Below, piece by piece: positions 26,130-38,920 of a stretch of 64,000 nucleotides of DNA. Both the position numbers and the translations under genes were made by a program. Under the pieces are notes generated by a model. That model saw only the letters and a list, made by a program, of their open reading frames with translations, was not told where the DNA came from and ran no database searches. The stretch is from contig JAJEKV010000052.1 of NCBI GenBank assembly GCA_021234155.1, positions 9,503,284 to 9,567,283 of the forward strand. Direction: 5' to 3'. The stretch comes from Isoetes taiwanensis. Taxonomy: Eukaryota > Streptophyta > Lycopodiopsida > Isoetales > Isoetaceae. The number at the start of each line of letters is the position of its first letter. Position 1 is the stretch's first letter.

Positions 26130-29100
26130 TGTGCAACAAACAGTCTACACCAAGTTTGACAGCCTGAAACTTGTGCTTTTGTGATATATTTCTATTAATG
26201 CATAGCTAGACACGTTGATGCTAATGATTAAAGCAGTAACCTGCAGCAACTTTCACCTGAAAGTTGACTGAAACAGACATTAAAATCATACAATCTTTCT
26301 ACTGATTAGACAAATAAGAAAAAAAGCTTACTAGAGCTGCAGTTTGCAAACGCACGTGAATGATTCTTTCCAGACAGCATGGTACAGAAATATGTAGCTC
26401 TGCACGTCAGTCTTAGGTTCCTTGACCACAAAAATACAAAGATCATTATGCAAATGTTGCTGTGCAGATCAGTCTTAGGCTCTTTGATCATAAAGATAAC
26501 ACGATCTTTGCCAACTGTTACTTGAAAAATGATTCAAAGGTCACTTGCAGGACAAAGCAAACATGCGCCACCAATGCATTTGGACCACATGCATTGAAAT
26601 AACCACATGTAACCATAGAAACAAATAGTTCATCATGTAACAAAAATATAAATACCGGCCAGTTAAAAGGGCATCATTCTCCTAAGCAGTTTGAAGGATA
26701 AGCTTAGATGCTAGTTTGCCACTCTATTTTGATGTATTCTAGTGTACAAAAGGCGCTGTTTTTTTACAAACACACATGCAATAAATGAAAAAAAGGATTT
26801 TTATCACTTAGAAAGCTTACAAGGGTTGAAAAGATTGTGCAATTTGGGCAGGAGCAGAGGCCTTCATATGTTTGTATGGCAGCACCTTGATATAGTATTT
26901 CTGCCCTGAGTTGCAATGCTTTTCTGCTCCACTCATAAACTAAATGGGAAGTTGTAAAGACGATACTTGACACTTCTAAGAAACATTTATACAAACAAAT
27001 ATATGCGTCTTAACAATGGTTTGCTCGCTAACACTCATTTGCATGTTGTTTTAGAACATTACTTATTCGAGCTTTAACATGTTACATGTGTTTTTACTCG
27101 GCCTTTAATGTTTTTATGCAGCTACGACATTGAAAAAAAAACAATCTTTAATGGTGCCAGCTTCAAGATTGTTGCTCCTCGACAGTGATAGCGTGCATCA
27201 AAATAATCAAAGTGCAAACAATAACAAACATAATTCCTGTCCACTTTTTTAAAGGTGTTATTTTGTTTTTCACATTTCGATTTAAACAACAAAAGGCATA
27301 TCATTTGCTATCGTATAGATAACTACTTCTTCGCGATATAGTTCTATAGGATTCACATACAATATGTTCATCTTACCTTTAAGATGCACTCAATTTCAAA
27401 CTGTAGTTATGCATTTGCAGATTAGTGCCTATTGCCATGTGAAAAAAAGCTTGTTTAACCGTGAATGAAATTTTGTATGTGAAAATTGCATTTTGTTGTG
27501 GAAAGAAATCACAGCAACGTAAATACATAAATGCTTCAGTTCTGAAACTCTTCTTGATCAAAGCAAAACCCATTTCGCTGCTTATTTTAAAAACAAATTA
27601 ATATTTTTGGGAACACTTTCATTGATCTATTGGTGCATATCATTTGCAAGAGATGCACTCTTTCCCTTGAAAAGAACCTGTTTGCAGAAGATGCAACAAA
27701 TCTAGGTTTCATAGATTTGTTGTAGGTGTACATAACTGTGTTATAGTGGGACTTCGAAATGGAGATAAAGATGGCCCCTAATAATAATAACAGCATTCTG
27801 AAAGTCTGATTCACTCTTAACCTGCAACTTTAAACAAAATATTATTTTGCAATTCTAGATGATTTTGTTTAAGCAAATGAAGGCAACGGCAAAGTAACAT
27901 GTTATTTAACATGGGCATAAAGAAAGAATGCAAATGTAGCTCAGGTTTAACAATTGTCCAATAAAAAGCAAAAGATGATAACACACAACCTGTCAACTTT
28001 GCTGTGGAGCTTCACCTTGAAGTCACACGGTGACAAATTTACTCAGCTCTTTGAAGGATTCTTAAGAATGTCTCAATGTTATTTGGAAACATAGCAGTAG
28101 TACATGCACAGACACAATATCCAGTGAAATGTTAATTTCCTCTTCGCTGTGCACTACAGATGCATTTAGCAAAAACCACATTTGTACAAACCTGTCAGCA
28201 TTGATCCCGTTATCCCTTCATATTTTAACCTTAATGCCCAAACCTTACCTGAATTTAAATGCAAAATGCAAGCAGGTTCAAGTACAAATGCTAATTCTGT
28301 AAACTCCTGCGTAATCCTGCACAGCATGGCGAAAAAGTAATTGGAAGATTAGCAAACCATGCAAACCATCAACTGCCAGTTAACAGAAATGAGAATATAG
28401 TTCGTTCGCCATGCAAACAGAGTGTATGCCCAGTGTCATGATTGCATTACATTGAGTAATGACATTATTGCACAAAAATATTTCCACAAAAATATACTTA
28501 CCTATAGATTTTTGCCATGTCTATGCCTCTGCTCCAGAAGTGAAAGCCATGCAGAAATGCCCAGTAGATTATTTCCATGTCTCTTCCATTTACCTAAAAA
28601 TGTGATCTATAGAAGATCCGCAAAATGTTTCTGTAGCAACGCTTATATACCTCTGCAAGACAGAGGTAAAAAAAAATGACGTGCGCAAGCATGAGAACAA
28701 AGCCAAAATGGCACAAAAGGAAGAAATCATAAACAGAGAAATAACTTGAAGTGCAATGCACCTTAAATCATGCCAGAATGAACCATGCCATAAAAATACC
28801 ATATCTGCATGAGTTGTAAGCTCTGCTGCAAAACACATTGCTAAAAAAAAAGCCATGGGAATCTTGAGCTTCTAACGTAAATCCAAGTTCTTGTGGCGTT
28901 CTGTGCACCTGAAGCTGCTGCCGCCTGCTTTCGCATTTCTGAACTGTGGAAGAAAGTGGAGGAGAAGTGCAAGAAAATCCCAGAATCCGAATCTGCATAT
29001 AAAGTCCAGTCCAAAAACACAAATAAGCACATCTGAGATTTTGTATGGACAAAGAAGTATTGCTACCGCATTAAACCAGTGGAAACGCGATTGGAAATTG

Positions 29101-30400
29101 TTTCGTGCCTGAAGCCTGAAAAAAAAGGACACGGTTAAGAAGGAACTAAACAATGCCAGATTCATGGCTAGGGCAGGACTGGATTTGGCTTTATATACTT
29201 GCAAGTAAGCAAGAAGATGGTAGGCATGACAATAAAAAAGGTGAGAATCTACCTGAGACCAAGACTTGATTTACTGCTAAGCCGACTTCACCTCCACGCA
29301 TAGCAGATCCCTGAGAAGAAAACCTGAAAAGAAAGTTAGGACATGAGAAAAAGCTGGTAAATCCGCCAAGGCATTAAGAAATGCCAGATTCATGGCTATG
29401 GCAGGGCCGGATTTGAGTTACAGATGATAACAAATAAACAATGAGGATCTACCTGATATTACATTGGCCGATTTTTACTCCTTAGGTAAGCCAAAATGTA
29501 GATCGCACAGAAAAAGCTCACTACAAAAATCAAGCGAAAAACTTTTGTAAATCTGGTATAATCAAAAGATGTAAAGATAAGGAGGAAAGAAGAGTTAAGG
29601 TGCTACCTGCTATGGGATTTGAACGCTCCCTTCAAGAAAACGTAACCCACTCCGGCGTGAAGCTAATATTACCAAAGACCTTTCGGATTTAGTTTGCTTC
29701 CGCCATTGTAAAGCCCTTCAAGAAATCAAGAATCAAAAAAATTGTGGAAGCCGTGAAACAGGAACGCCGATCATCGCCGGTATGATTGCGGAAAAAAGCG
29801 CCCTAGTAAAAAAAAACGCTCCACGAAAACAAAACGGGTTAAAACTGGAAGTCCAAAAATTAGTTTCCGGTTCCAAAATTTCGCTTTTTGGCCGGATTTC
29901 GATGTCCACCGGCGGCCGGAAAAAAGAGGACACACCCCCCCAAACACAAATTCCTATTCTCACGGCTAATTTTTTGATAATTAAATTTACATATGTTAGA
30001 AGTCATTTCCTTGTTTTTTAAGTTCATTAGAAGTGTATGATATGTTTTTAGGACTACTTCCATGAAATTTTTTGTTTTAAATAATTTCGTTTGTATCTAT
30101 TATTATTATTAAATTAAACCTATTCCCAAGGAATTTCCTGGTTTTTAAATATTTTGTTCTAACTAGATATATTCCATAAATGTACGTACTTTTCTTATGA
30201 TATTAAATTATTTCTAGGTCATTTACTAAAAGAGTGCAATTTGTCTAGGTCAATGGTACCCTCCAACTCAAAATATTGAAGAGAGCAATGGTCTGTAAAA
30301 TATTGATTAGGGCGATGTCATTAAGGAGGCCCCTCCTACCAAGAATGTTGAAGAAAAACAAATAGTCCTCTAGAGTAGGGTGCAATGAAGGAACAAGAAG
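26130..30400. other. Long intergenic region, nothing recognised
   Basis: AT-rich sequence with many short open frames and no family signature. Around 29150-29440 a sentence-like direct repeat (AATGCCAGATTCATGGCTA, GGCAGG.C.GGATTTG) occurs twice about 235 bp apart. The 29600-29940 stretch is slightly GC-richer and could hold a leader exon, but nothing supports that. Confidence 0.4.
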
Positions 30401-30409
30401 GTCAGAATC

Positions 30410-31575
30410 ATGCACAAGTGCAACAAGGAAATAGTAGACCAAGGAGTCATTGTACTAGCAGATCCTAGTCGAGCTATTAATGATGAAAGGCTAGGGGAAG
30501 TCAATCTTGGTATTGCAATTTCTAAGTTGGAAGACAACTGGAAAGGTAAGGGTTTGGGTGACAAGGAATATTTCAGTTGTGTCAAGCAATTGGAGGTTCC
30601 TTGCATCGTGGCATGGCCTATAAATAGTGTTTAATTTGTGGAGGATTACCTTTTTCCAAATTCAGAGGTTGTTAGGGATAATGATTGTCTTGATCCTGAT
30701 ATATTAGCAGTGGGTACCCTAAACCTAAGCAAAATGGACGAAGTATCAGTTGTCAGACATTATCCTAGCAAGAGAGCCAAGTTGATTAGTGATGCTAAAC
30801 ATGAGACTATGGTGAATGTTAGGGGCTCAGATTGTTGTTGGAGTGGTTGTAATGCAATTCTTTACAATAGAACAATTTGTGTAGCCACTTTTCAAGAGTA
30901 TACTATTGATGAAAGGAGGTCAAGCATGCACTTTAGGATGAAAGAAATCCAAACAGAAAAAGATGCCCTTTGCTAGGCAAATGGATATGTAAAAAAGCAT
31001 GGTAGAATATCCATGCAATTCCAATTTCCTCATGGCATAATTGGAAAAAAAATGCAGGCAAAAGGGACCAGGATTGCTTTGCATGGAAATAATGGCTTGT
31101 TGAGACCAACCATAGGATCTTGGCTGTCAGGGAAATATTTGAAAAAAAACATTGACTTCAATGCAGAGTGTATGCCACATAAAAGCAGAAGGGATGAAAA
31201 GGGAAGAGCAAGTTGAGAAAACGGTTACCGTCACATTGTACTCAAAAGAGTATTTTGGAGGAAGTGAATTCCCTACTTCGAGAATTAGAAATTCTTCCAG
31301 TATCCCAACCTAGCTTTAGTAGGCTATGGAAGAAGCATTTCAATCATGTGACCATAGCAACTTCAAACAACATTGCAAAGTGCAATTTGTGTCCTAAGTT
31401 GAAGGAGACTCTTGATAAGACTGTGCAACCAAGTCAAAGAGCTAGAATAGGGGAGCATATGAAGGACCATATGACTGGTCAACTATCATGTAGATCATGT
31501 TATTGGATATGGAGGAACTTATCTGTATTGGAACCTAATAACTATTTATGTATTTCACATGATAAGATGGACTAA
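30410..31575 (+). pseudogene. Chain of open frames, probably a decayed mobile-element gene
   Basis: Four plus-strand open stretches follow one another with only small gaps: 30410-30634, 30638-30976, about 31013-31216 and 31213-31575. The last has a cysteine motif and charged helices: FSRLWKKHFNHVTIATS, CNLCPKLKETLDKTV, then ..NNYLCISHDKMD. The arrangement (kinked W-K-F start, C-x2-C, long basic helix, then I-S-x-D-K-M-D) resembles large uncharacterised proteins abundant in moss, fern and animal genomes that carry a DUF7869-type domain and are probably transposon-encoded. I am recalling that resemblance, not a search result. Stops and frame changes make it non-functional unless several introns are present. 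Confidence 0.35.
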
Positions 31576-31579
31576 AAGA

Positions 31580-33820
31580 ATTGTCTTTTATAATTCAAGT
31601 AAATACCAAAGTCATGTGTAAGATCATACCCTTTGCAGATTTCAATGACCGGGGCAATCTTGCATCTTGCCAGCCTCTCAATCCTACTATGGGGCGGGGT
31701 TTTCGCACCCTTACCTACGTCAAATTCAACCATGATCTTGCCCCAGAACATCACGTAGATGGAGGTTTTGATGCTAGAAAATGGATTCTTAAAACCCTTT
31801 AGAAGCAAGCTTTCTCCAAAAGTCTTCTCCGAAGGCCCTGACGATGGAAAGCATCTCCACCACTCCAGAACTATGAATTGGCTCTGTCAATGGACTCAAA
31901 ATATCAACAATACCATGTAGACCAAGTTTCGTGGGCAGAAGACCCCCTCCCCTTCTCCAAGAAGCGCCAAAATAACTCATGTTTGAAACTGTCATTCCGA
32001 TTGGGATGTAATGAATTTGCAATTTATTTTCCGCTTTGACTATGACGATCGGAAGCACATGCAAGAAAACTTTGATGGAGATGAACCTTCTTCTTATAAA
32101 CTTTTTTCCATCAACTAACTGACGTATGTCTAACCACCAGTGGCCAGCCTTATTCCAGTCAAGTAATAACAATTATGTAGTAAAACTTGTTTTGCTTCTC
32201 TATAATCATTTATCTTCGTTCTAGCAGTCCTAATGCTTTTGTTCTCAATTCCCTCTAAGGCAAAAAGTAAAATGATCCCAAACAATGTCTTGTTCTGGAA
32301 TTTTGAAATGGTCGGATCTAGAAATTGAGTTTTCTGGGCAGGGATCCTACAACCAACCCTTTCTTGACTCCGTTCACCCAATTAAGAGGGTTGTTGTGGG
32401 ATATTTGCCTCCATAACTCAGTTCTCAAATCTAACCATTGACAATATTGTTCATGAATGTATAACAATATGTTACATTTCCAAGCACACAAAGAATATTC
32501 TAGGTGATGATGCTTTGCTAGAGCCCTTTGACCCTTTCTACCATTAATGACCATGTCAAATTCTATTTCCGTAAAAAAGCCAAAAGAGTATATTTTGAAA
32601 GTTTACCTAGCTATCTTGGTCAAAGAATTAAAAATATGCCTAATAACAATTGGAAATTTTTAGTTGCAGCCAACTTAAAACTTATTCAAGCTTTTACATA
32701 ACACCTTTCCATAACAAATCGCTATAGAGTTTCTTGACAGAACAGGAATGTTGTAGCTGCACCAAGCCTGCAAGGTTAACGCCATGATGATTGCTTTGGA
32801 TCTTGCAGGTGTCATGCATGGGATAGAAGGCGGTGGCATAACTAGGTAAGATATAAACGGTGGCTATGATCCATATATATGCTTGAATGCACTATCGTCC
32901 CAAGCATCATATCTGTAGTCAATCTGAAATAGCTGACATCAATAAGCATTAGAAATTTTGAAAAAATAAATGCAAATCCTAGTCCATTCTAATGCATTCT
33001 ATTCAATTTGAAGAGTGTAGATGACTCAATTCCCACGGGTCCTAGATTGTTGATGCTGCTCCCTTTTCATTGCCTTGTGATCTATGCCTTGGGATCTCGA
33101 TCGATCAACTAGTTAAACAAAGAGCCAATATGCAAAACGAAGCTTCCATGTTGCCCTTTTCAAGTAGGATTTGGAGCAGATGTACAAGGAGCTTAAGAGT
33201 TTGACCTTAACAAAATAACAAACATACATTGTGCACTCGATGCTAAATATCAGGCCGAATTAAAGCCTTTATTTTCTATGTTGTAAGATGCAAATATAAC
33301 TTTCCTTGCTGCAGTTTGCCCTCCTTGATCCATTTTGGTTGGTTGTTACCATGATCTTGGTTGGTTGAAGGCATGATACCAATGTGTGTCAATCTACAAC
33401 ATGTCATGATATTAGATATGCGAGCTTTGGTGGGCCGAAGGCACATGGTCATACCAAGGCAAAAAATGTTGTCACCTTGATTGGCCTTGCATCATGTGGA
33501 TCAGAGTTTTTGACAATTTGGCACATCCAGGCCCTCTGGCAAGGCGCCATCCTTGCCAATGTCTCATGTGACTAGACAGATAAATTTTTGGAGATTGGCA
33601 ACACGGCCTTTGAGACCTCAAAGGTTGTTTTAAATATAGTTTGCCAGTGCGTTTAGAATATTTGTTCTACATTGAGCCTTTACAAAAACTCAAGGGAGGT
33701 AAGTTAAAAACCATAACTGAACGTGAAAGCCTTAAGTGTGGGGGTCACAAGGTTGACACAAACGGCAAATGGGAGGGAGTGGCAGTCGTGGCAAAGAGGC
33801 GAGAATAGAAAGCGATGGAG
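31580..33820. other. Intergenic region; unassigned minus-strand open stretches
   Basis: Minus-strand open stretches between 32554 and 31572 overlap in different frames and could be one frameshifted relic (for example NMSYFGASWRRGGGLLP and VEMLSIVRAFGEDFWRKL). I do not recognise the family. The rest up to 33.8 kb contains no feature I can support until the promoter of the next gene. Confidence 0.3.
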
Positions 33821-33824
33821 AGCA

Positions 33825-33832
33825 CTATAAAA
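33825..33832 (+). promoter_or_regulatory. TATA box of first extensin/ferritin-like gene
   Basis: CTATAAAA lies 48 bases upstream of the ATG at 33873, giving an expected transcription start near 33857 and a very short leader. Confidence 0.6.
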
Positions 33833-33872
33833 CCACAAACCGCCATAATACAATACACTGCTACAAATAGAG

Positions 33873-34992
33873 ATGGCGAAATGGGTGATATTTCTGCTGT
33901 TCTGCGTACTAGCAACGTCAATAAAAGCCAATCGAGACGATGATCGAGACAAACACAAGGGAAAACAGAAGCGCCATCCTCCGCCGGAAGAGCCACCGCC
34001 GGTGGAAGAGCCTCCGCCGCTAACGTACGCATCTCCTCCGCCGCCTGTGTCTCGCTTCTACTACTACTCTCCTCCGCCACCTCCGCCGCGGCCCTGCCCC
34101 CCACCGCCGCCGCCTCCCTGCTACCCTCCGCCGCCCCCCTCCTGCCCCTATCCGGCCCCCTACACTCAGTCTGACGCTGCCCTCCTTAACCGCCTCCTTA
34201 CATTGCAGTACCTCGTGGACAGTGTGTATACCCAAGGGTTATCCCTTCGGCCCGACGGTCGCTCCCCCCTCTTCCGCCAGCTCCTCGCCCAGTTCAGTCG
34301 CGCCAGCGGCTCTTATATAAGGTGATCTTACCTCGCTCAAGCATTTGCAGTTTTTTCTGTGAATCATAAAATTCAATTCATTTTTTTTTTCTGCTTTTGC
34401 GGTACTTACCGTTTCAGGGAAAGTTCGTCTCTCCTTGGTAGCGCGGCTTTGAAGAAGCCCAAGGTCGACGTTAGCAGTAAGGTGTTTGCCAACATCATGA
34501 ACTCGGCCTTCGGCAGCCCCTTGAGGCCTCAGTTCCAGCCTTACGCCAACTATACCAATTTTCTCATAGCCGCATACGCCGTAGGTCCGTCGCTTGTTGC
34601 CTCTAGCTCCATGGACGCCGTACCTCGCCTTCAGACCCCAGAATCTCGAACGGTCAGCTTTCCAATTTTTGAAGTTCGATAACTTACTGCTAAGATTTGA
34701 ACTTTAAAGTGGTTCAATAACTTGTTTTTTTGGTTGGGTTTTTCAGCTTGGTGCCAGGATCCTTGCAGCCTATTCCCGCCAGGACGCCACCATCAGATTT
34801 ATAGTGCAACAAAAGGAAGACGAAATTGTGGCTCCCTATAGGCGGCCAGTCAAAGACTTTGCTGCTAAACTTTGTAGGCTAGTGGCTGGTGATAATGGAG
34901 AGTGTGGTAGTGCTGCAGAAGCTCCTGTGCCTAAGAAGATCTCGTTGGGAAACGTCACCGCCTTTGTCACCCGCTTCAGTTTGCTTCCTTAA
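33873..34992 (+). CDS. Secreted extensin-like / ferritin-like fusion protein, copy 1
   Basis: Three exons, 33873-34321, 34418-34652 and 34747-34992, with GT-AG junctions and matching phases (2, then 0), encode 309 residues. Residues 1-19 form a signal peptide, so the product is exported, probably to the wall. Residues 21-34 are charged (RDDDRDKHKGKQKR). Residues 35-97 are proline-rich with extensin-like SPPPP and YYYSPPPPPP blocks and tyrosines suited to cross-linking. From about residue 100 to the end it matches the ferritin-like domain of plant desiccation-related PCC13-62 proteins: SDAALLNRLLTLQYLVDSVY, FANIMNSAFGSPLRPQF, PYANYTNFLIAAYAVGPS, ILAAYSRQDATIRFI and VAPYRRPVKDFAAKL. Glutamates expected in the helices as metal ligands appear replaced. 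The gene at 37609 is a tandem paralogue with the same introns. Function is not known. Confidence 0.88.
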
Positions 34993-37560
34993 GTTTCTTA
35001 GTATTTAACCTGAATAATAATCCGTGGATAATGTCCTTATCCCCGTTTTGTAACTTCAATAATCGATTTTCTTTCTCACTGGCCTATGGGATCTTCATAT
35101 ATAGATAATAAGATGAACGTGTAAATTGACGTAACAAAACTCAAGAAAGGATTGACGTAACAAAACTCAAGAAAGGAAATATCTAAAACCATAAGGCCCT
35201 CTAAAATGCAAGCCTAGAAGCAACTAACCACATATGGCAATACATGCTAAGGGGTGGTAAAACTAAAAGAAATTGACAAAGAAAAAAAGCGGCCCAATGG
35301 CAAAGACAAAAGGGAAAAGAAGAGATTAAAATTTAAGGATACGTTTGAAACACACACATAAGACCTATAGGCTTAGTAGTGTTGTTGACATCCATGTGGA
35401 ATAGACGTGTCTATTCTTTTCTATTATTAAAGTAGCCACTTAGAAGTTAATTGGCTTATTCCTCACTAGCTACGCACATGTGGAGCACGTGAATATTACG
35501 TTACATAAAATTTAGCTGTCGTGAATATTTCTCTTTGTCACAGGGACTTTTATGAAAACTAGCTTGGTGTTCAAGACCCAAACATGGATGTCAAGATTAT
35601 TGATGCAAAGGACAAGAAACTAGTAAACTGGTTCAATTCTAGTAGAAAACAATGTTTTCCACACATGCAAAAATTATGAGAAACACCAAGGCAGTTTTCA
35701 ATAAACGAGGATTGTTAAGCTATTATGGAATTGCTCAAAAACAAATTGGGCGTCAATATTAACCAATGCATATCTATAACCGATTGTTCTATAAAACCCA
35801 AATATTCAGTTAAAACAAAGGTTTCTACAAAACACAAATATTCAATTAACGAAGGTTGCATATGCACAGCCTTAGTGTCGCTACAATATGATGTCATAAA
35901 TATTGACAACACATCCAAAGTGTCTATAAATCTACCTTGTGGCAAGGCTAATGTCAATAAGCAATGGTCTATAAATTAACAATTGGAATGGCATTTAATT
36001 TAAAAGGCTTTTTACGTAAAGCTCCAGAGTAATCAATGCAGCTTTGACAAGAGATCATTTCAACTACCACAAACTTGCAAAGCATTTGACCCAACATCAA
36101 TATTTGAAGCATTGGGGATTCTCTTAAGTATCCCATCGCTTAAGAGAGCTCTGATGGCTTTTATAGTACCATTGATGACCCACCTCACACGCACCATGCA
36201 TATATCACACTTCACATAACATTTGTAAAATATTTGAGGTTTCTTGTGGGATGGATTTTCAAAAATGGCATTGGGACCTTATGACTAGAACATATATAAT
36301 TGTTGGAGTTTGTGTAGGGGTTCACTCCATTAAACATTACAAAATAAGTGAGTCACTACAACACAACGATGATTTACTGTCATTTTTTTGCCAATAACAT
36401 ATTACAAAAGTGGCAACAACAATGACAGCATTAATGACAAGAAATATAACAATACAGACATGATATGTAGTTCCTTGCTATGTAATGAACAAGGTCATTT
36501 AAGTAGGTGGCACAACCATTCTATATTTTCATGGTCATCTTATCTCCTCCATATGAAACCTTAAATTTAAAAGGTTATTTTTTTTTTTTTCTAAATCTGC
36601 GTAGTTGTCGAACGTAAGAAATCTTTCAATGGCTTGATGTATATGGGACTTCTTGCTATACACATGATGAAGATACCCTTCAAAAGAGGCAGTGGAGTTA
36701 TCGAACCTCAGAGAGTCCTTTTTCAACATGCCCAAATAGATGTCCAAGATTTGCATCCAAGTTGTTTATAAGTCTACCTTTGGGGAAGGTTAACGTTAAT
36801 AAGCAATGGTCTATCAATTAGCAAAAAGGGTTTCTTTAACAAAAATGAATGGGATGGCAAAAAGGGCTTTTTAGGTAAGTCCACCTTTAGGTTTTTTTCA
36901 GTCCTTATCTTCTTTTATTTGGTTATCATGTAGCTTTTCTAGAGAATCCTCCAACTCTTCACTTTCAAAGAAATTCCTAGCTGTTTCTTGTTTCTGTATT
37001 AGCGGATCCACTTTTGTATCAAATAACTCCTTGTAAACTTGGATGGGAACCTCCTCAAACTTTTCGTACTCAAATAAATTCTAAAAAACTGTAAAATGGA
37101 ACAATAGAATCCCCGACTTTCTGAGCGATTTACATGCCAAATAAACTTTTGTCTCTGCACTAATCCATGTCCTTTGCAAATGCCTTGTTGCCTCAGTGAA
37201 TGTCAACCACTTATTGATAGATAAGTTTCAACTGCATCTCAAACAAGATGGCCTATAATCTTCACTGGTTGATGAATTCAAACTTGGAACAACAAAGCCA
37301 ATAGTCATTGTATGTCTATTAGGATGTCTGAGTTAATGTGTTGATCAATTTGTTGCATGGTTTGACAACGAAAAGGTATGATGTGTTATGTTATGATGTG
37401 TTAAGCCATGGCAATTTATTGGTTTCACCAAGGCAACCATGGCAAAAAGTGAAAAAATTGCACAAGAATGTATAACAGTAATAGTTGGTAAAAGTCAAAG
37501 GAGCAAAGCGGTCGAAGAGATAAGTCGAAGAGGCAGCGTGGCATGGTACATGCAACGAAG
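34993..37560. other. Intergenic region between the tandem pair
   Basis: No gene is recognised. A short duplication (TTGACGTAACAAAACTCAAG twice near 35128 and 35153) follows the first gene. CACTACAACACAACGATGAT at 36355 resembles the CACTA-type ends at 43374 and 49051 but no array follows. The phrase TCTATAAATYWACC with AAGCAATGGTCTAT occurs near 35925 and 36770, a partial duplication. Confidence 0.4.
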
Positions 37561-37565
37561 TGAAG

Positions 37566-37575
37566 TATATAAATA
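37566..37575 (+). promoter_or_regulatory. TATA box of second extensin/ferritin-like gene
   Basis: TATATAAATA lies 43 bases before the ATG at 37609. An out-of-frame ATG at 37596 falls about where transcription should start, so it is probably not in the mRNA. Confidence 0.6.
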
Positions 37576-37608
37576 CACACATACCAATCACCAAAATGAA
37601 CCGCAAGC

Positions 37609-38919
37609 ATGGCGAAGGTGGCAGCATTGGTAATAATGGTCATCCTGTTAACAGCCTCTGCGGCTGCCAACAAGGACAAGGACAAAGACAAACACAAGGG
37701 AGAAGCACCTACGCCATCGGTCACCATACCTCCGCCTGTTGAAATCTTTCCTCCGCCTCCGCCGCCCCCATCTCCGCCGGTTGTGCAGCCTCCGCCAAAC
37801 TACTATGGGCCTACGCCACCAGATTATTACGGACCTCCTCCACCTGTGTATACGTATGCGTCACCCCCTCCGCCGCCTCCGTCTCCTTCACCGCCTCCGC
37901 CTCCGCCCGCCCCATCGCCGCCCCCGCCTTCAGATCCCAGCCGAAATTATTACTCTCCGCCGCCTCCGACTCCGGGGTGTTACGGGTATCCTCCGCCGCC
38001 GCCGCCATCCGGCTCCGTTCCAGTGCCTCCCAGTGCCTCGGACCTTGAGCTCCTCCGCCAGATCTACGCCCTGCAACGCCTTATCCTTCGCCTTTACTGG
38101 CTTGCCCTCCGCGGTTACCCCCTCTGCCTCCAGGACGACCCCTTCATGCGCCTCCTTCTCTTCCAATTCAAAACCGCCGCCGCTTCCTCCATCAGGTACT
38201 TCTAACCCTTGTCGGATTTACGTCTTACCTAGGCCAATCCGTCGGTCTCCGTGGATGCTAAAAAATCTATTCTGTTCTTATTGTTTGGATTCTTATTGTT
38301 TGGATTTGCGTCTTTTATCTTATTGTTTGTGTTTTTTTTTGTTTGATTTTCAGGGAGACCTCTTCCCTCCTTCAGCTCTCGCCCTCCGGCCGCTCCCCCA
38401 AAGTCGACCTCAGCAGAACCACTCTCGCCCGCCTCTTTAACTCTGCCTTTGGCCGTCCCTTGAAGCCCCAGTTTGATGCCTACGCCAACTCCACTAATTT
38501 CATCCTCGCTGCCTTCGCTGCTGGTCCCTCCTTGGTCTCTTCCATGTCCATCGATGCCCTCCTCCACCTCTCATCCGCAGATGCTAGATCGGTTAGTCTT
38601 CATCTTATACATCACTTTTTTGGGTATTAATTTAGACTAATATTTGTTGTTGAATTTGCAGCTCGCCGCCAGATTAGTTGCAGCTTACTCCCGCCAGGAT
38701 GCCATCATCAGATTTATGGTTTATCAAAAACAGGCCGATGTTGTCGTCCCTTACAAGCACACTGTTGCTGATTTTGCCACTCGGCTTTGCAAATTACAAA
38801 ATCGTGCAGTATCTTCCCCGAGCGAAGCTTGTAACATTGGAGCTGCGTTTGATATGAGGAGGCCCTTGTCCTCTGCCAATGTCACGTCCTATGTGACCCG
38901 CTTTAATCTGCTTCCTTAA
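37609..38919 (+). CDS. Secreted extensin-like / ferritin-like fusion protein, copy 2
   Basis: Three exons, 37609-38195, 38354-38591 and 38662-38919, encode 360 residues; intron positions and phases equal those of the copy at 33873. Residues 1-20 form a signal peptide, 21-31 are Lys/Asp-rich (NKDKDKDKHKG, the same charged patch as in copy 1), and 34-141 form a long proline-rich region with SPPPP blocks and NYY, DYY, YTY and NYYSPPPP tyrosine motifs, longer than in copy 1. The ferritin-like part begins about 143 (SASDLELLRQIYALQRLI) and includes RTTLARLFNSAFGRPLKPQF, DAYANSTNFILAAFAAGPS, LVAAYSRQDAIIRFMVY and VVPYKHTVADFATRL, closely like PCC13-62 proteins. Helix positions that carry Glu or ExxH ligands in di-iron relatives read Gln, Ser or Tyr here. 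Likely a wall-located structural or stress protein; this is inference. Confidence 0.88.
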
Positions 38920-38920
38920 G

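Noticed and set aside
36355..36374. CACTACAACACAACGATGAT as a third CACTA-like element
   Set aside because: No subterminal motif array follows and the match is short.
37739..38440. 233-codon Arg/Leu/Pro-rich open frame on the plus strand
   Set aside because: It is the +1 frame of the proline-rich exon of the fusion gene and runs through its intron; codon bias alone keeps it open.
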